From NCBI RefSeq assembly GCF_900142825.1, contig NZ_FRCH01000001.1:1736001-1800000 (forward strand): a DNA stretch of 64,000 bases, in the 5' to 3' direction. This DNA is from Rhodanobacter sp. OK091 (GTDB lineage: Bacteria > Pseudomonadota > Gammaproteobacteria > Xanthomonadales > Rhodanobacteraceae). The notes under the pieces are model-generated. The model did no database searches, was not told the DNA's origin, and saw only the letters and a program-made list of their open reading frames with translations. Both the position numbers and the translations under genes were made by a program. Below, in pieces: positions 17,601 to 25,464 of the stretch (positions are counted from its first letter, which is position 1; every line of letters starts with the position of its first letter).

Positions 17601-19859
17601 ATGCGCCACAAAGGTATCCGTACTCTCCCGATCTGCGGCCTGCTGTTTGCGCTGGCCTTGACGACGACGGTCTTCGCATCGGCGTCGCCGACCACGCCGG
17701 TCGACTGGGTCAATCCCTATATCGGCACTGCGGGCAGCGGCTCCGAATACGGCGGCACCATGCCGCTGGCAACCACGCCCTTCGGCATGACCAACTGGAC
17801 CCCGCAGACACGGCAGAACCGGGTCAGCGTCAGCCCGTACAACTACGCCGACACGCATATCCAGGGCTTCATCGGCACGCACCAGCCCGCGATCTGGATG
17901 GGCGACTACGGCTACGTCACTTTGATGCCGGAGCTGGACAGCATCAAGTACGCGCCGGAGGCGCGGCAGCTGCCGTTTTCGCGCAAGGACGAGATCGCCA
18001 CGCCGTATGGCTACACGGTGACGATGGACGCAGGGGATGGCCGCAAGATTCGTGCAGAGATGACCGCAACCGATCATTGCGGCTACCTGCGCTTCGACTT
18101 TCCGGCGAAATCCAAGGCCAGCATGCTCATCGAGGCGACCCGCCCGGGCATTCACGGCTATGTCGAAGTCGACGTGCAGAAACACGAAGTCCGCGGCTAC
18201 AACCCCGACCGCCAGGACGCCGTCCTGGGGCCGTTGAAACTGGCCCAGTTCAAAGGCTATTTCGTGGTGCGCTTCAAGCAGGCGTTTTCGGCGCAGAGCG
18301 TCTACGAAGGTGTGCTGGTACGCCCGGGAAACCTCCGGGTCGAGGGCGACAACGTCGGGGCGTTCGTGTCCTTCGCTACGCCCGCGGGGCAACCGGTCGA
18401 GGCACAGGTGGGCACCTCGTTCATCAGCCTGGCGCAGGCGCAGGCGAACCTCGATGCGGAGTTGCCCACGTGGCATTTCGACGAGACGCGCGATGCGCTC
18501 AAGGCCGCCTGGAACCAGAAGCTGGGGATGGTCGACATCGAGGGCGCGGACGCGCCGCAGCGACGGATCTTCTATACGGCGCTCTATCATGCGCTGCTGT
18601 ATCCGCGCCTGTTCTCTGAGCACGGGCATTACTACAGCGCCTTCGACGACAAAGTGCATGCCGGCGTCTCCTACACCGATTATTCGATCTGGGACACCTT
18701 CCGCGCCGAAAACAGCTTGCTGACCTTGTTCGCGCCCGAGCGCATCGACGATATGGTCAAGGCGCTGCTGCAGGATGCCGATGAAGGCGGCTGGATGCCG
18801 AAGTGGCCCAACCCCTCCTATACCAACATCATGATCGGCACCCATGCCGATTCACTGGTCGCCGAGGCGATCGCCAAGGGCTTCAAGGGTTTCGATTGGC
18901 AACGCGCCTACGCGGCCGTGCGCAAGGACGCCACCACGCCGCCGGAAGGCGACACCACCCGGCGCTGGTTCGACCGCGAGCCGCATACGCCTTATGAAGC
19001 ACGGGCGGGCCTGAGCTATGCCCTGAAACTGGGCTACATCCCCGCCGACAAGGTGGCCGAATCGGCATCGAGCACGCTGGAGGATTCCTACGACGACTAC
19101 GCGGTGGCCCAGGTGGCCGGCGCCACCGGACACGCGCAGGACAGCGCGCACTTCCTCAAGCGCTCATTCGATTACCGCAAGCTGTTCAATCCGGCGCGCG
19201 GTTTCATGCAGGCGCGCAACGCCGATGGCTCCTGGGCCTCGCCCGACGATGGCTGGACTGAGGGCGACCAGTGGGTCTATCTGTTTGCCGCGCTGCATGA
19301 CATTCCCGGCACCGTGGCCTTGCTGGGCGGGCCGGCCGCTGCCGAGGCGAAGCTGGACGCGCATTTCAGCGGCGGCCATAACCACCACGACAACGAACCC
19401 AGCCATCACTACGGCTATCTGTACGACTTCATGGGCGCACCGTGGAAGACGCAGGCGCGGGTGCGCGAGATCGCCGGCGACGCTTACTCGGACACCCCTA
19501 CCGGCATCCTCGGCAACGAGGACTGCGGCCAGATGTCCGCCTGGTATGTGTTCACCGCCATGGGCTTCTACCCGCTCAATCCGGCTTCGGCCGAATACAT
19601 GATCGGCAGCCCGCTGTTCAACCGCGTCACGCTGCGTCTGGCGAACGGCAAGACCTTCACGGTGAACGCCAAGGGCAACTCTCCCGGCAACGTCTACATC
19701 CAGTCGGCCACGCTCAACGGCAAGCCGCTCGATATTCCCATGATCCGCTACCAGCAGATCATGGCCGGCGGCACGCTGGACTTTGTGATGGGCCCGCGGC
19801 CGTCGCGCTGGGCGGCGAATTGGCGGCCGCAGGCCGTCGTGGCCGATGCCAAACCATGA
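17601..19859 (+). CDS. GH92 alpha-mannosidase, second copy
   Basis: 752 aa, exported by a Sec signal (LPICGLLFALALTTTVFASA). ATG 17601 is preferred because AAAGGAGC lies at about 17586 and the signal follows; the ATG at 17511 would add 30 unrelated residues but would make an ATGA overlap with the kinase gene. The N-terminal domain starts NPYIGTAGSGSEYGGTMPLA. Catalytic motifs are DNEPSHHYGYLYDF (about 597) and GNEDCGQMSAWYVF (about 637), both canonical. Insert VSPYNYADTHIQGFIGTHQP differs from the first GH92, so the two likely cut different mannosidic linkages. Confidence 0.93.
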   Translation: MRHKGIRTLPICGLLFALALTTTVFASASPTTPVDWVNPYIGTAGSGSEYGGTMPLATTPFGMTNWTPQTRQNRVSVSPYNYADTHIQGFIGTHQPAIWMGDYGYVTLMPELDSIKYAPEARQLPFSRKDEIATPYGYTVTMDAGDGRKIRAEMTATDHCGYLRFDFPAKSKASMLIEATRPGIHGYVEVDVQKHEVRGYNPDRQDAVLGPLKLAQFKGYFVVRFKQAFSAQSVYEGVLVRPGNLRVEGDNVGAFVSFATPAGQPVEAQVGTSFISLAQAQANLDAELPTWHFDETRDALKAAWNQKLGMVDIEGADAPQRRIFYTALYHALLYPRLFSEHGHYYSAFDDKVHAGVSYTDYSIWDTFRAENSLLTLFAPERIDDMVKALLQDADEGGWMPKWPNPSYTNIMIGTHADSLVAEAIAKGFKGFDWQRAYAAVRKDATTPPEGDTTRRWFDREPHTPYEARAGLSYALKLGYIPADKVAESASSTLEDSYDDYAVAQVAGATGHAQDSAHFLKRSFDYRKLFNPARGFMQARNADGSWASPDDGWTEGDQWVYLFAALHDIPGTVALLGGPAAAEAKLDAHFSGGHNHHDNEPSHHYGYLYDFMGAPWKTQARVREIAGDAYSDTPTGILGNEDCGQMSAWYVFTAMGFYPLNPASAEYMIGSPLFNRVTLRLANGKTFTVNAKGNSPGNVYIQSATLNGKPLDIPMIRYQQIMAGGTLDFVMGPRPSRWAANWRPQAVVADAKP

Positions 19860-19989
19860 CACCGACATGCATGCCGCTGCCTGCATGCCATCGTGCGCAA
19901 CGCCGCCGCCGACTTCGATCCTCGCGATCGCAGTGCGCCGGCGGATTGCTACACTGGCTGCGCACCACACTCAACCGGCGACTTAATCC

Positions 19990-20856
19990 ATGAGCAATCA
20001 GAAGACAGTCGACGAACTGTTGTTGAGCATCGCGCGCGACTTCGAAACGTTGCCTCACCAGCTGCAGAACATCGCCAGCTACCTCGAGCAGCAGCGCGCA
20101 AACATCATGGTCCAGCGCATCGGCGAGGTGGCCGAGGGCAGCGGCGTGCATCCGTCGGCGGTGGTGCGTTTCGCCAAGCGTTTCGGTTTTTCCGGTTTCC
20201 GCGAGCTGCAGTCGGTGTTCCGCAGCAACTACACCGAGACGGTCACGCCGACGCGCAGCTACCAGCAACGCGTCCGCCAAGTCATTGCGGACGGTAACCA
20301 GGCGATGGGATCCGCCCAGATCGCGCGCCGGTTCATCGACGCAAGCCGCGCGGGGCTGGATGAACTGGCCGGAACATTCGACAGCAAGCAGTTCAACGCA
20401 GCGGTCGACCTGCTGGTGAAGGCCGAGAACATCTACGTGGTGGCGGTGCGCCGTACCTTCAGCATCGCCAGCTACATGGTCTACGCCTTGCAGCACACCC
20501 ACAAGCGGGTGCATCTGGTGAGCGGCCTGGGCGGCATGTACCGCGAACAGATACGCAGCATCGGCAAGAACGACGTACTCATCGCGATCAGCTTCCCTCC
20601 GTATGGCAGGGAAACACTTTATTGCAGCCGCGTCGCCCATCAACACAAGGCCAACGTGCTGGCCATCACCGACAGCGCCCTGGGTCCGCTGGGCCGCGAA
20701 GCCCGCGTGACGCTGAAGGTGAGCGAAGGCAGCGCGTTCGCGTTCCGCGGACTGACCAGCACGATTTGCCTGTGCCAGTCCTTGTTCGTGGCACTGGCTT
20801 ACAAGCTCGAACTGAAGGTCGAGGAAACCACACACCATGGCGGATACGATGATTGA
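19990..20856 (+). CDS. MurR/RpiR-family transcriptional regulator (IolR-like by context)
   Basis: 288 aa. The N-terminal RpiR helix-turn-helix (about 5-80) includes VAEGSGVHPSAVVRFAKRFG. A SIS sugar-phosphate-binding domain (about 125-265) follows, with NIYVVAVRRTFSIASYMVYA and ISFPPYGRET. RpiR proteins of this type control inositol catabolism in alpha- and gammaproteobacteria, sensing a phosphorylated intermediate. It overlaps iolG by 20 bases, supporting an inositol role. The spacer before it has an inverted GCATGC pair (about 19868-19887) that could be part of a control site. Confidence 0.88.
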   Translation: MSNQKTVDELLLSIARDFETLPHQLQNIASYLEQQRANIMVQRIGEVAEGSGVHPSAVVRFAKRFGFSGFRELQSVFRSNYTETVTPTRSYQQRVRQVIADGNQAMGSAQIARRFIDASRAGLDELAGTFDSKQFNAAVDLLVKAENIYVVAVRRTFSIASYMVYALQHTHKRVHLVSGLGGMYREQIRSIGKNDVLIAISFPPYGRETLYCSRVAHQHKANVLAITDSALGPLGREARVTLKVSEGSAFAFRGLTSTICLCQSLFVALAYKLELKVEETTHHGGYDD

Positions 20857-21850
20857 ACGAATTGACGTTGCCGTGTTTGGCGCCGGACGCATCGGCACCA
20901 TCCACGCCGGCAACCTAGCGCGCCATGCCGGCGCGCGGTTGCGCTACGTGGTGGACGTGAATGCGGCCGCCGCCCACACGCTGGCCGAACGACACGGTGC
21001 GCGGACGTCGTCGGTGGAAGAAGCACTGGCCGATCCGGCCGTCGGTGCGGTGATGATCTGCTCGAGCACGGACACGCACGCGGACCTGATCCTGCGTGCC
21101 GCGGCGGCCGGCAAGGCGATCTTCTGCGAGAAGCCGGTCGACCTCGCGGTCGAACGCGCACGTGCGTGCGCCGACGCGGTGCGCGAGGCGGGCGTGACCT
21201 GCATGATCGGTTTCCAGCGACGCTTCGATCCCACCTTCGCCGCGCTCAAGCAGCGACTGGATGCCGGCGAGATCGGCACGCCGGAAATGCTGGTCATCAC
21301 CAGCCGCGATCCCGCGCCGCCACCGCACAGCTACATCGCGCATTCCGGCGGCGTGTTCAAGGACATGCTGATCCACGACTTCGACATCTTCCGCTGGATC
21401 CTCGGCGGCGAAGCGGTCAGCGTGCATGCCACCGGTGGCTGTCCCGGCCTGCCCGACATCGCCGCGGCCGGCGATCTGTCGCACACTGCCGTGACGCTGC
21501 GCACGAGCACCGGCGCACTGTGCCAGATCAACACCTCGCGCCGCGCAGCCTATGGCTACGACCAGCGCTTCGAAGTGCTGGGCAGCCACGGCCTGCTGCA
21601 GGCCGGCAACGTGCGCCCCACCCAGGTGATCGCCTGGAGCGAGCAGGCTATCAGCAGCGACAAGCCCGAAGCCTTCTTCCTGGAGCGTTACCGCGACGCC
21701 TACGCGCTGGAGATCGAGCATTTCTTCGATGCGTTGAGCAACGGCACACCCGTACGAACCACCATCGAGGACGGCATCAAGGCGCTCGAGCTGGCCGAGC
21801 TGGCGACGCAGTCCTGGCGCGAAAGACGGGCGTTGAGCATCGAAGCCTGA
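20837..21850 (+). CDS. iolG: Inositol 2-dehydrogenase
   Basis: A Gfo/Idh/MocA-family NAD-dependent oxidoreductase, 337 aa, that oxidises myo-inositol to 2-keto-myo-inositol, the first step of the pathway. The Rossmann motif is VFGAGRIGTIHAGN (about 12). The catalytic lysine is in FCEKPVDLA (about 97) and the substrate Asp/His pair in MLIHDFDIFRW (about 178). ATG 20837 follows GAGGAAACC; ATG 20849 is an alternative with a shorter overlap. It sits about 14.5 kb from iolB, at the other end of the glycan block, so the inositol genes bracket that block. Confidence 0.9.
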   Translation: MADTMIERIDVAVFGAGRIGTIHAGNLARHAGARLRYVVDVNAAAAHTLAERHGARTSSVEEALADPAVGAVMICSSTDTHADLILRAAAAGKAIFCEKPVDLAVERARACADAVREAGVTCMIGFQRRFDPTFAALKQRLDAGEIGTPEMLVITSRDPAPPPHSYIAHSGGVFKDMLIHDFDIFRWILGGEAVSVHATGGCPGLPDIAAAGDLSHTAVTLRTSTGALCQINTSRRAAYGYDQRFEVLGSHGLLQAGNVRPTQVIAWSEQAISSDKPEAFFLERYRDAYALEIEHFFDALSNGTPVRTTIEDGIKALELAELATQSWRERRALSIEA

Positions 21851-22007
21851 AGGTTCGCTCTGAAATGGCGAACGTCTGATACGTTCTGCGGGCACCGATG
21901 GGCAGTTTCCGACTCGAAGCGGACACTTACGGCCAATATGTATTGATCGGTCTTTGAGCTTTTCTAGCTTGTAACTTCATCCACATTTCCATATCAGGCC
22001 GATCAAC

Positions 22008-22415
22008 GTGAGAAAGAGCCTCCCAGCCATTCTTATTCTGGTCGCTTCCTTTGCACTATCTGCGTGCAGTCATCCAGCGGCGACGTGCGATCCACCAAAA
22101 GGCCTTGGGGAGCTGAGGTCACTGAGGCTAAACAACACAACCGAAGATGCCGCGAGTGCGTATGCGAGAGGCGACGATCGGCTGTTGGGGGTCTATGGTT
22201 TCTCCGTGGAAGTCCCCGGTTACGACGGCGACCCCTATGCGCACAAGAGCAAGATCAGAATGTTAGAGGGTACCGGTGACGCGTTTTGTACCAAGGAAGA
22301 GGCAGCCCTCAATCACAACGCGAGAGCCTACGCCAGGAAATACAACGAGATCATGCTATTCAAGCTCAAACAAGCGGGCGTCTATCTCGATCCTGTACCC
22401 AACGCACATCGCTAG
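22008..22415 (+). CDS. Small hypothetical lipoprotein
   Basis: 135 aa starting at GTG. The N-terminus ILILVASFALSAC is a type II signal peptide with lipobox LSAC, so the mature protein is lipid-anchored at Cys20. The rest (DAASAYARGDDRLLGVYGFS and a NHNARAYARKYNEIMLFKL helix near the end) matches nothing I recognise. Base composition is less GC-rich than the flanking metabolic genes. Confidence 0.7.
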   Translation: MRKSLPAILILVASFALSACSHPAATCDPPKGLGELRSLRLNNTTEDAASAYARGDDRLLGVYGFSVEVPGYDGDPYAHKSKIRMLEGTGDAFCTKEEAALNHNARAYARKYNEIMLFKLKQAGVYLDPVPNAHR

Positions 22416-22565
22416 CGTCGGCTTCCGACGGTGGCCTCAAGCTGAGACAGGCGGAGTTCGACCCATAGCGGATGTTACGCACGGCCTTGGTGCAACCCGG
22501 CAACCGGTCTTCGTCCGGGCTAGACTAAATGTGACCACCGCCAGGCATCGTCTCGGGAGAAAATC

Positions 22566-23363
22566 ATGAGGTCGGGCTATCGCTTGCGATTGCTATGGAG
22601 TGCCGTTATCGCCTGGACAGGCAGCTCATTGCTGCCCGCCGCGGCGAACGAAGTTCGGCCCACGCTTTCTGCCCAAACGGCCGTGGACATCGCATTGAAG
22701 CTTGCCGGGCAAGCAACGCACAGTCATTCCTATTCCACCCAAGCAATGCGTTTTGAACCATCGACCCGCGAGTGGGTGGTCGACGTCGAGGCATTGACGG
22801 ATTCGAACTCTACGAAACGCTTCGTCGCGACGATGAACGAGTCGACGGGCTTGGCCTGCCTCCAGCTTCAGCCGACGGTTGGCTGCGTTGTCCGGGAAGA
22901 TATCCATCAGACGATAGCCGATGCACGGATGCGGGCCGAAGCCGAGCTCATGGCCAGGAAGTATCCTGCGCCTGATTTGCAGGCCATGGCCGAAGTTTTG
23001 ATCCGGTATCAACTTCGTGCCGATCGGCCTCCGAAGGCAGGCGCAACACGATCTCGTTATTTCGTGAGTCTCCCATCGCCTGATGCCAAAGGACTTGTCG
23101 ATCTGTCCCCCGATATCATGGCCAGCCTCAAGCGCGATGGCATAGAGACTTACCCTAGAAGTGCCTGGAAGCAAGGCAGCGGGAACGTCAACTTCGACAC
23201 GCAGTTTTCAGTCGGCTTGCCTGTGCGTCGTTCCGATGGCAACTACGACGTGCCCTACGGCTATTACTGCGGCCCGCTATGCGCGGGCTGGTTTACGGCG
23301 ATCATGAAGCGTGATGCGGCAGGCTGGCATGTTGTTTCCACGGTGATGAACGCCATCTCCTGA
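22566..23363 (+). CDS. Exported protein of unknown function
   Basis: 265 aa. A signal-like N-terminus (LLWSAVIAWTGSSLLPAAA) is preceded by a GGGAGAAA ribosome site. I do not recognise a domain. The C-terminal part (VRRSDGNYDVPYGYYCGP then GWHVVSTVMNAIS) reads like the end of a small secreted alpha/beta domain, and a Cys pair in YYCGPLCAG may form a disulfide. It lies in a cluster of similar small exported genes. Confidence 0.65.
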   Translation: MRSGYRLRLLWSAVIAWTGSSLLPAAANEVRPTLSAQTAVDIALKLAGQATHSHSYSTQAMRFEPSTREWVVDVEALTDSNSTKRFVATMNESTGLACLQLQPTVGCVVREDIHQTIADARMRAEAELMARKYPAPDLQAMAEVLIRYQLRADRPPKAGATRSRYFVSLPSPDAKGLVDLSPDIMASLKRDGIETYPRSAWKQGSGNVNFDTQFSVGLPVRRSDGNYDVPYGYYCGPLCAGWFTAIMKRDAAGWHVVSTVMNAIS

Positions 23364-23513
23364 CTCAATCGAGTACCGGAAGCGACAGCGCCACCCATGC
23401 ACTCTATGCTGGCAGGACATATAGCTTGGAGTCATCGGCGCGCACTTCGGTTTGCATTACGCAACGGCACGTTGAATCGCAAATGGCGAAATGGCAAACA
23501 TGGGATGTGGCCA

Positions 23514-23792
23514 ATGAAACGAACCTCTCTGTACAGCGAACAACATGCGGTGCTGGTCAATTACTTGCGGGAACTCCGGGTTGTCCGGGATTTGAAGCAA
23601 GCCGAAGTGGCCGAAGCGATCGGCAGACCGCAGACCTATATCTCCGACATCGAGAAGGGCAAGCGTGGGCTGGACCTCTTGCAGGTCATGGAAATCTGCA
23701 CCGCTTGCAAGGTGTCCTTCCCCGAGTTCGCGGTGGAGCTGGATAGACGGCTTAAGGCGTTGAAGCCGAAGGCTTCGAGAAAGAAGATCTGA
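23514..23792 (+). CDS. XRE-family helix-turn-helix regulator
   Basis: 92 aa, a minimal Cro/CI-type DNA-binding protein. The HTH spans about 28-62 with LKQAEVAEAIGRPQTYISDI and EKGKRGLDLLQVMEIC. The basic C-terminus (KALKPKASRKKI) probably aids DNA contact. ATG 23514 is preferred; the frame is open back to 23397 but the extra residues look like non-coding DNA. Its stop is about 75 bases from a recombinase-like 3' remnant on the other strand, which suggests arrival with a mobile element. Confidence 0.8.
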   Translation: MKRTSLYSEQHAVLVNYLRELRVVRDLKQAEVAEAIGRPQTYISDIEKGKRGLDLLQVMEICTACKVSFPEFAVELDRRLKALKPKASRKKI

Positions 23793-23865
23793 GTGCGAAT
23801 CTCCGCAAATCCGAACATTAGAGCCCTGGTGCCAGCTCAACCTGACTCTTGGTCCGCTCATCCAT

Positions 23866-23931
23866 TCATGCCTCAGCCTGCTCCGCAATTTCCAAGGCAT
23901 CATCCACCTCAATGCCAAGGTAGCGAAGACA
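23866..23931 (-). pseudogene. Possible tyrosine-recombinase 3' remnant
   Basis: Read on the - strand, the last open codons before a stop give CLRYLGIEVDDALEIAEQ followed by AEA. This closely resembles the usual C-terminus of a phage-integrase-type recombinase (VRYLGxEVDDALEIAEQ). A stop codon lies just upstream in frame at 23932-23934, and nothing integrase-like continues beyond it. So only about 20 codons remain. Recognition is by recall of the family ending, and the piece is short. Confidence 0.5.
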
Positions 23932-23956
23932 CTATCGCGGGCCATTGATCAACAAC

Positions 23957-24469
23957 ATGGAGTCAAACTTGAAGCGACTAGCCACACTTGCCTGCGCCGC
24001 ACTCGTTCTGGCTGTTCCCATGGTTATCGCTGCAGCCGCAACCCCGAGCACCGGCGATGCGCCCGATCAGCAATCTTTGTTCAGTACCGTGTCAAAGCTG
24101 GATGCGGATTTTTTTGACGCCTTCAACCACTGCGCCTCACCGGACCAACTGCAGAAACATGCCAATTACCTGGTGCCAAACTTGGAGTTTTATCATGACA
24201 AGGGTGGCGTCACATGGTCGCGGCGAGACTACCTTGCCAACACCAAGAACCATGTTTGCGGCCAATTTCGCCGCGAGCTCATCGCGGGCAGCTTGCAAGT
24301 CTTTCCCATCAAAGATTACGGCGCGATCGAACAAGGCAAGCAGAAGTTTTGCTGGCTAAAATCGGGAAAGTGTTTTGGCGAAGCCCAGTTCTTGGTCCTC
24401 TGGCACCATCTGGACAACCGTTGGGTGATCACTCGCGTGTTCAGTTACGGCCATCTCCCCATCGAATGA
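23957..24469 (+). CDS. Exported NTF2/DUF4440-like small protein
   Basis: 170 aa from ATG 23957 (a TTG at 23945 in the same frame is less likely). The Sec signal is LACAALVLAVPMVIAAAA. The mature part (STVSKLDADFFDAFNHC, then LEFYHDKGGVTWSRRDYLAN, ending VITRVFSYGHL) has the layout of SnoaL/DUF4440 proteins: an initial helix, a central YHD, and C-terminal strands. Those folds bind small ligands or act as hydrolases or isomerases; no specific role can be given. Confidence 0.68.
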   Translation: MESNLKRLATLACAALVLAVPMVIAAAATPSTGDAPDQQSLFSTVSKLDADFFDAFNHCASPDQLQKHANYLVPNLEFYHDKGGVTWSRRDYLANTKNHVCGQFRRELIAGSLQVFPIKDYGAIEQGKQKFCWLKSGKCFGEAQFLVLWHHLDNRWVITRVFSYGHLPIE

Positions 24470-24640
24470 TGGTCGCAACCCGCGCAATGGAGACGCGTGA
24501 CTCTCCAACCTTCCAGGCGGGCCAACCGCCGGAGACCAGATCGTCTTCCGCTGCGGTCGCCTCGACATCTGGTAGCTCGACATGAAGTGTCCGCTCCCGA
24601 CAGGGAAACCTTCGGGCCATAACGCTCGTCAGGAGGATTC

Positions 24641-25279
24641 ATGCTCAACCAACGTTTTCTTGTTGTTTACAGCGGAGTACTAACGGCTGTTTTTGCGGTT
24701 ACGGTACTTGCAGGCTTCACAAAAAGCCCAGTGACCAAACTGGGCGAAATTGATGTGCAGCGAATCAATGTGCGCGAGCCGGACGGCACCCTGAGATTGG
24801 TGATATCCAACAGCGCGCAATTGCCCGGCGTTATCGTCAGAGGAAAGGAGCAGCCCAAGGTCGACCGGCCGCAGGCTGGCATGATCTTTTTCAACGATGA
24901 AGGGTCAGAAAACGGTGGCCTGATCTTTGGCGGCAAGCGCGATTCGCACGGCGACGTAGTCGACTCCGGCGGCAGCCTTTCCTTCGATCGCTACAACGCC
25001 AATCAGGTCGTGCAACTGCTGGGGGTAGACGATAAGGACAACAGCATGGCCGGCCTCGCCGTTTCCGATAGCCAAGAGAATTCGGGCGGCCATCGTCGCG
25101 CCTGGATGGGCCGAACAGCCGATGGCTCTGCGACACTCGCTCTCATGGATGCCCTTGGCAACAAGCGCGTCTTGCTGAAGGTACCTGCCAACGGAGAAGC
25201 GGAAATGGACTTTCTCGATAAGGACGGGAAAGTAATCAAGGTCTTCCGGGGCGAAGACGGCGGACACTCGAAAAGTTGA
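24641..25279 (+). CDS. Membrane-anchored protein of unknown function
   Basis: 212 aa with one N-terminal hydrophobic segment (VVYSGVLTAVFAVTVLAGF) that may anchor it. The rest is predicted beta-rich: IDVQRINVREPDGTLRLVIS, AGMIFFNDEGSENGGLIFGG and MDFLDKDGKVIKVF. I recognise the general pattern of conserved hypothetical proteins but no function. A clear AGGAGG lies just before ATG 24641. Confidence 0.7.
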   Translation: MLNQRFLVVYSGVLTAVFAVTVLAGFTKSPVTKLGEIDVQRINVREPDGTLRLVISNSAQLPGVIVRGKEQPKVDRPQAGMIFFNDEGSENGGLIFGGKRDSHGDVVDSGGSLSFDRYNANQVVQLLGVDDKDNSMAGLAVSDSQENSGGHRRAWMGRTADGSATLALMDALGNKRVLLKVPANGEAEMDFLDKDGKVIKVFRGEDGGHSKS

Positions 25280-25380
25280 AGGGACAACGTCCACTTTGGG
25301 TCGGTTGCGCCGACTGTGCTGGACGATCCATGTGCAGAGAAGCTGATCACAGACAGCAGGGCCAGGTGATCAAGTCCCGG

Positions 25381-25420
25381 CCTTCGCCCTGAGCGTAGCG
25401 CAGCGGAGTCCAAGGGCGAG
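25381..25420. repeat. Short extragenic palindrome
   Basis: CGCCCT at 25385 pairs with AGGGCG at 25413, flanking the words GAGCGTAGCG and CAGCGGAGTC. This resembles a common intergenic palindrome of GC-rich proteobacteria. It lies between convergent genes and could help end transcription from both sides. Confidence 0.5.
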
Positions 25421-25464
25421 ACGGGTCCCGTCTCTTGCCTCGAACTTGTCCGATGCTGGCCTTG

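Noticed and set aside
21851..21885. Small hairpins after iolG as a terminator
   Set aside because: Stems are only five to six bases and no T-run follows, so support is too weak.
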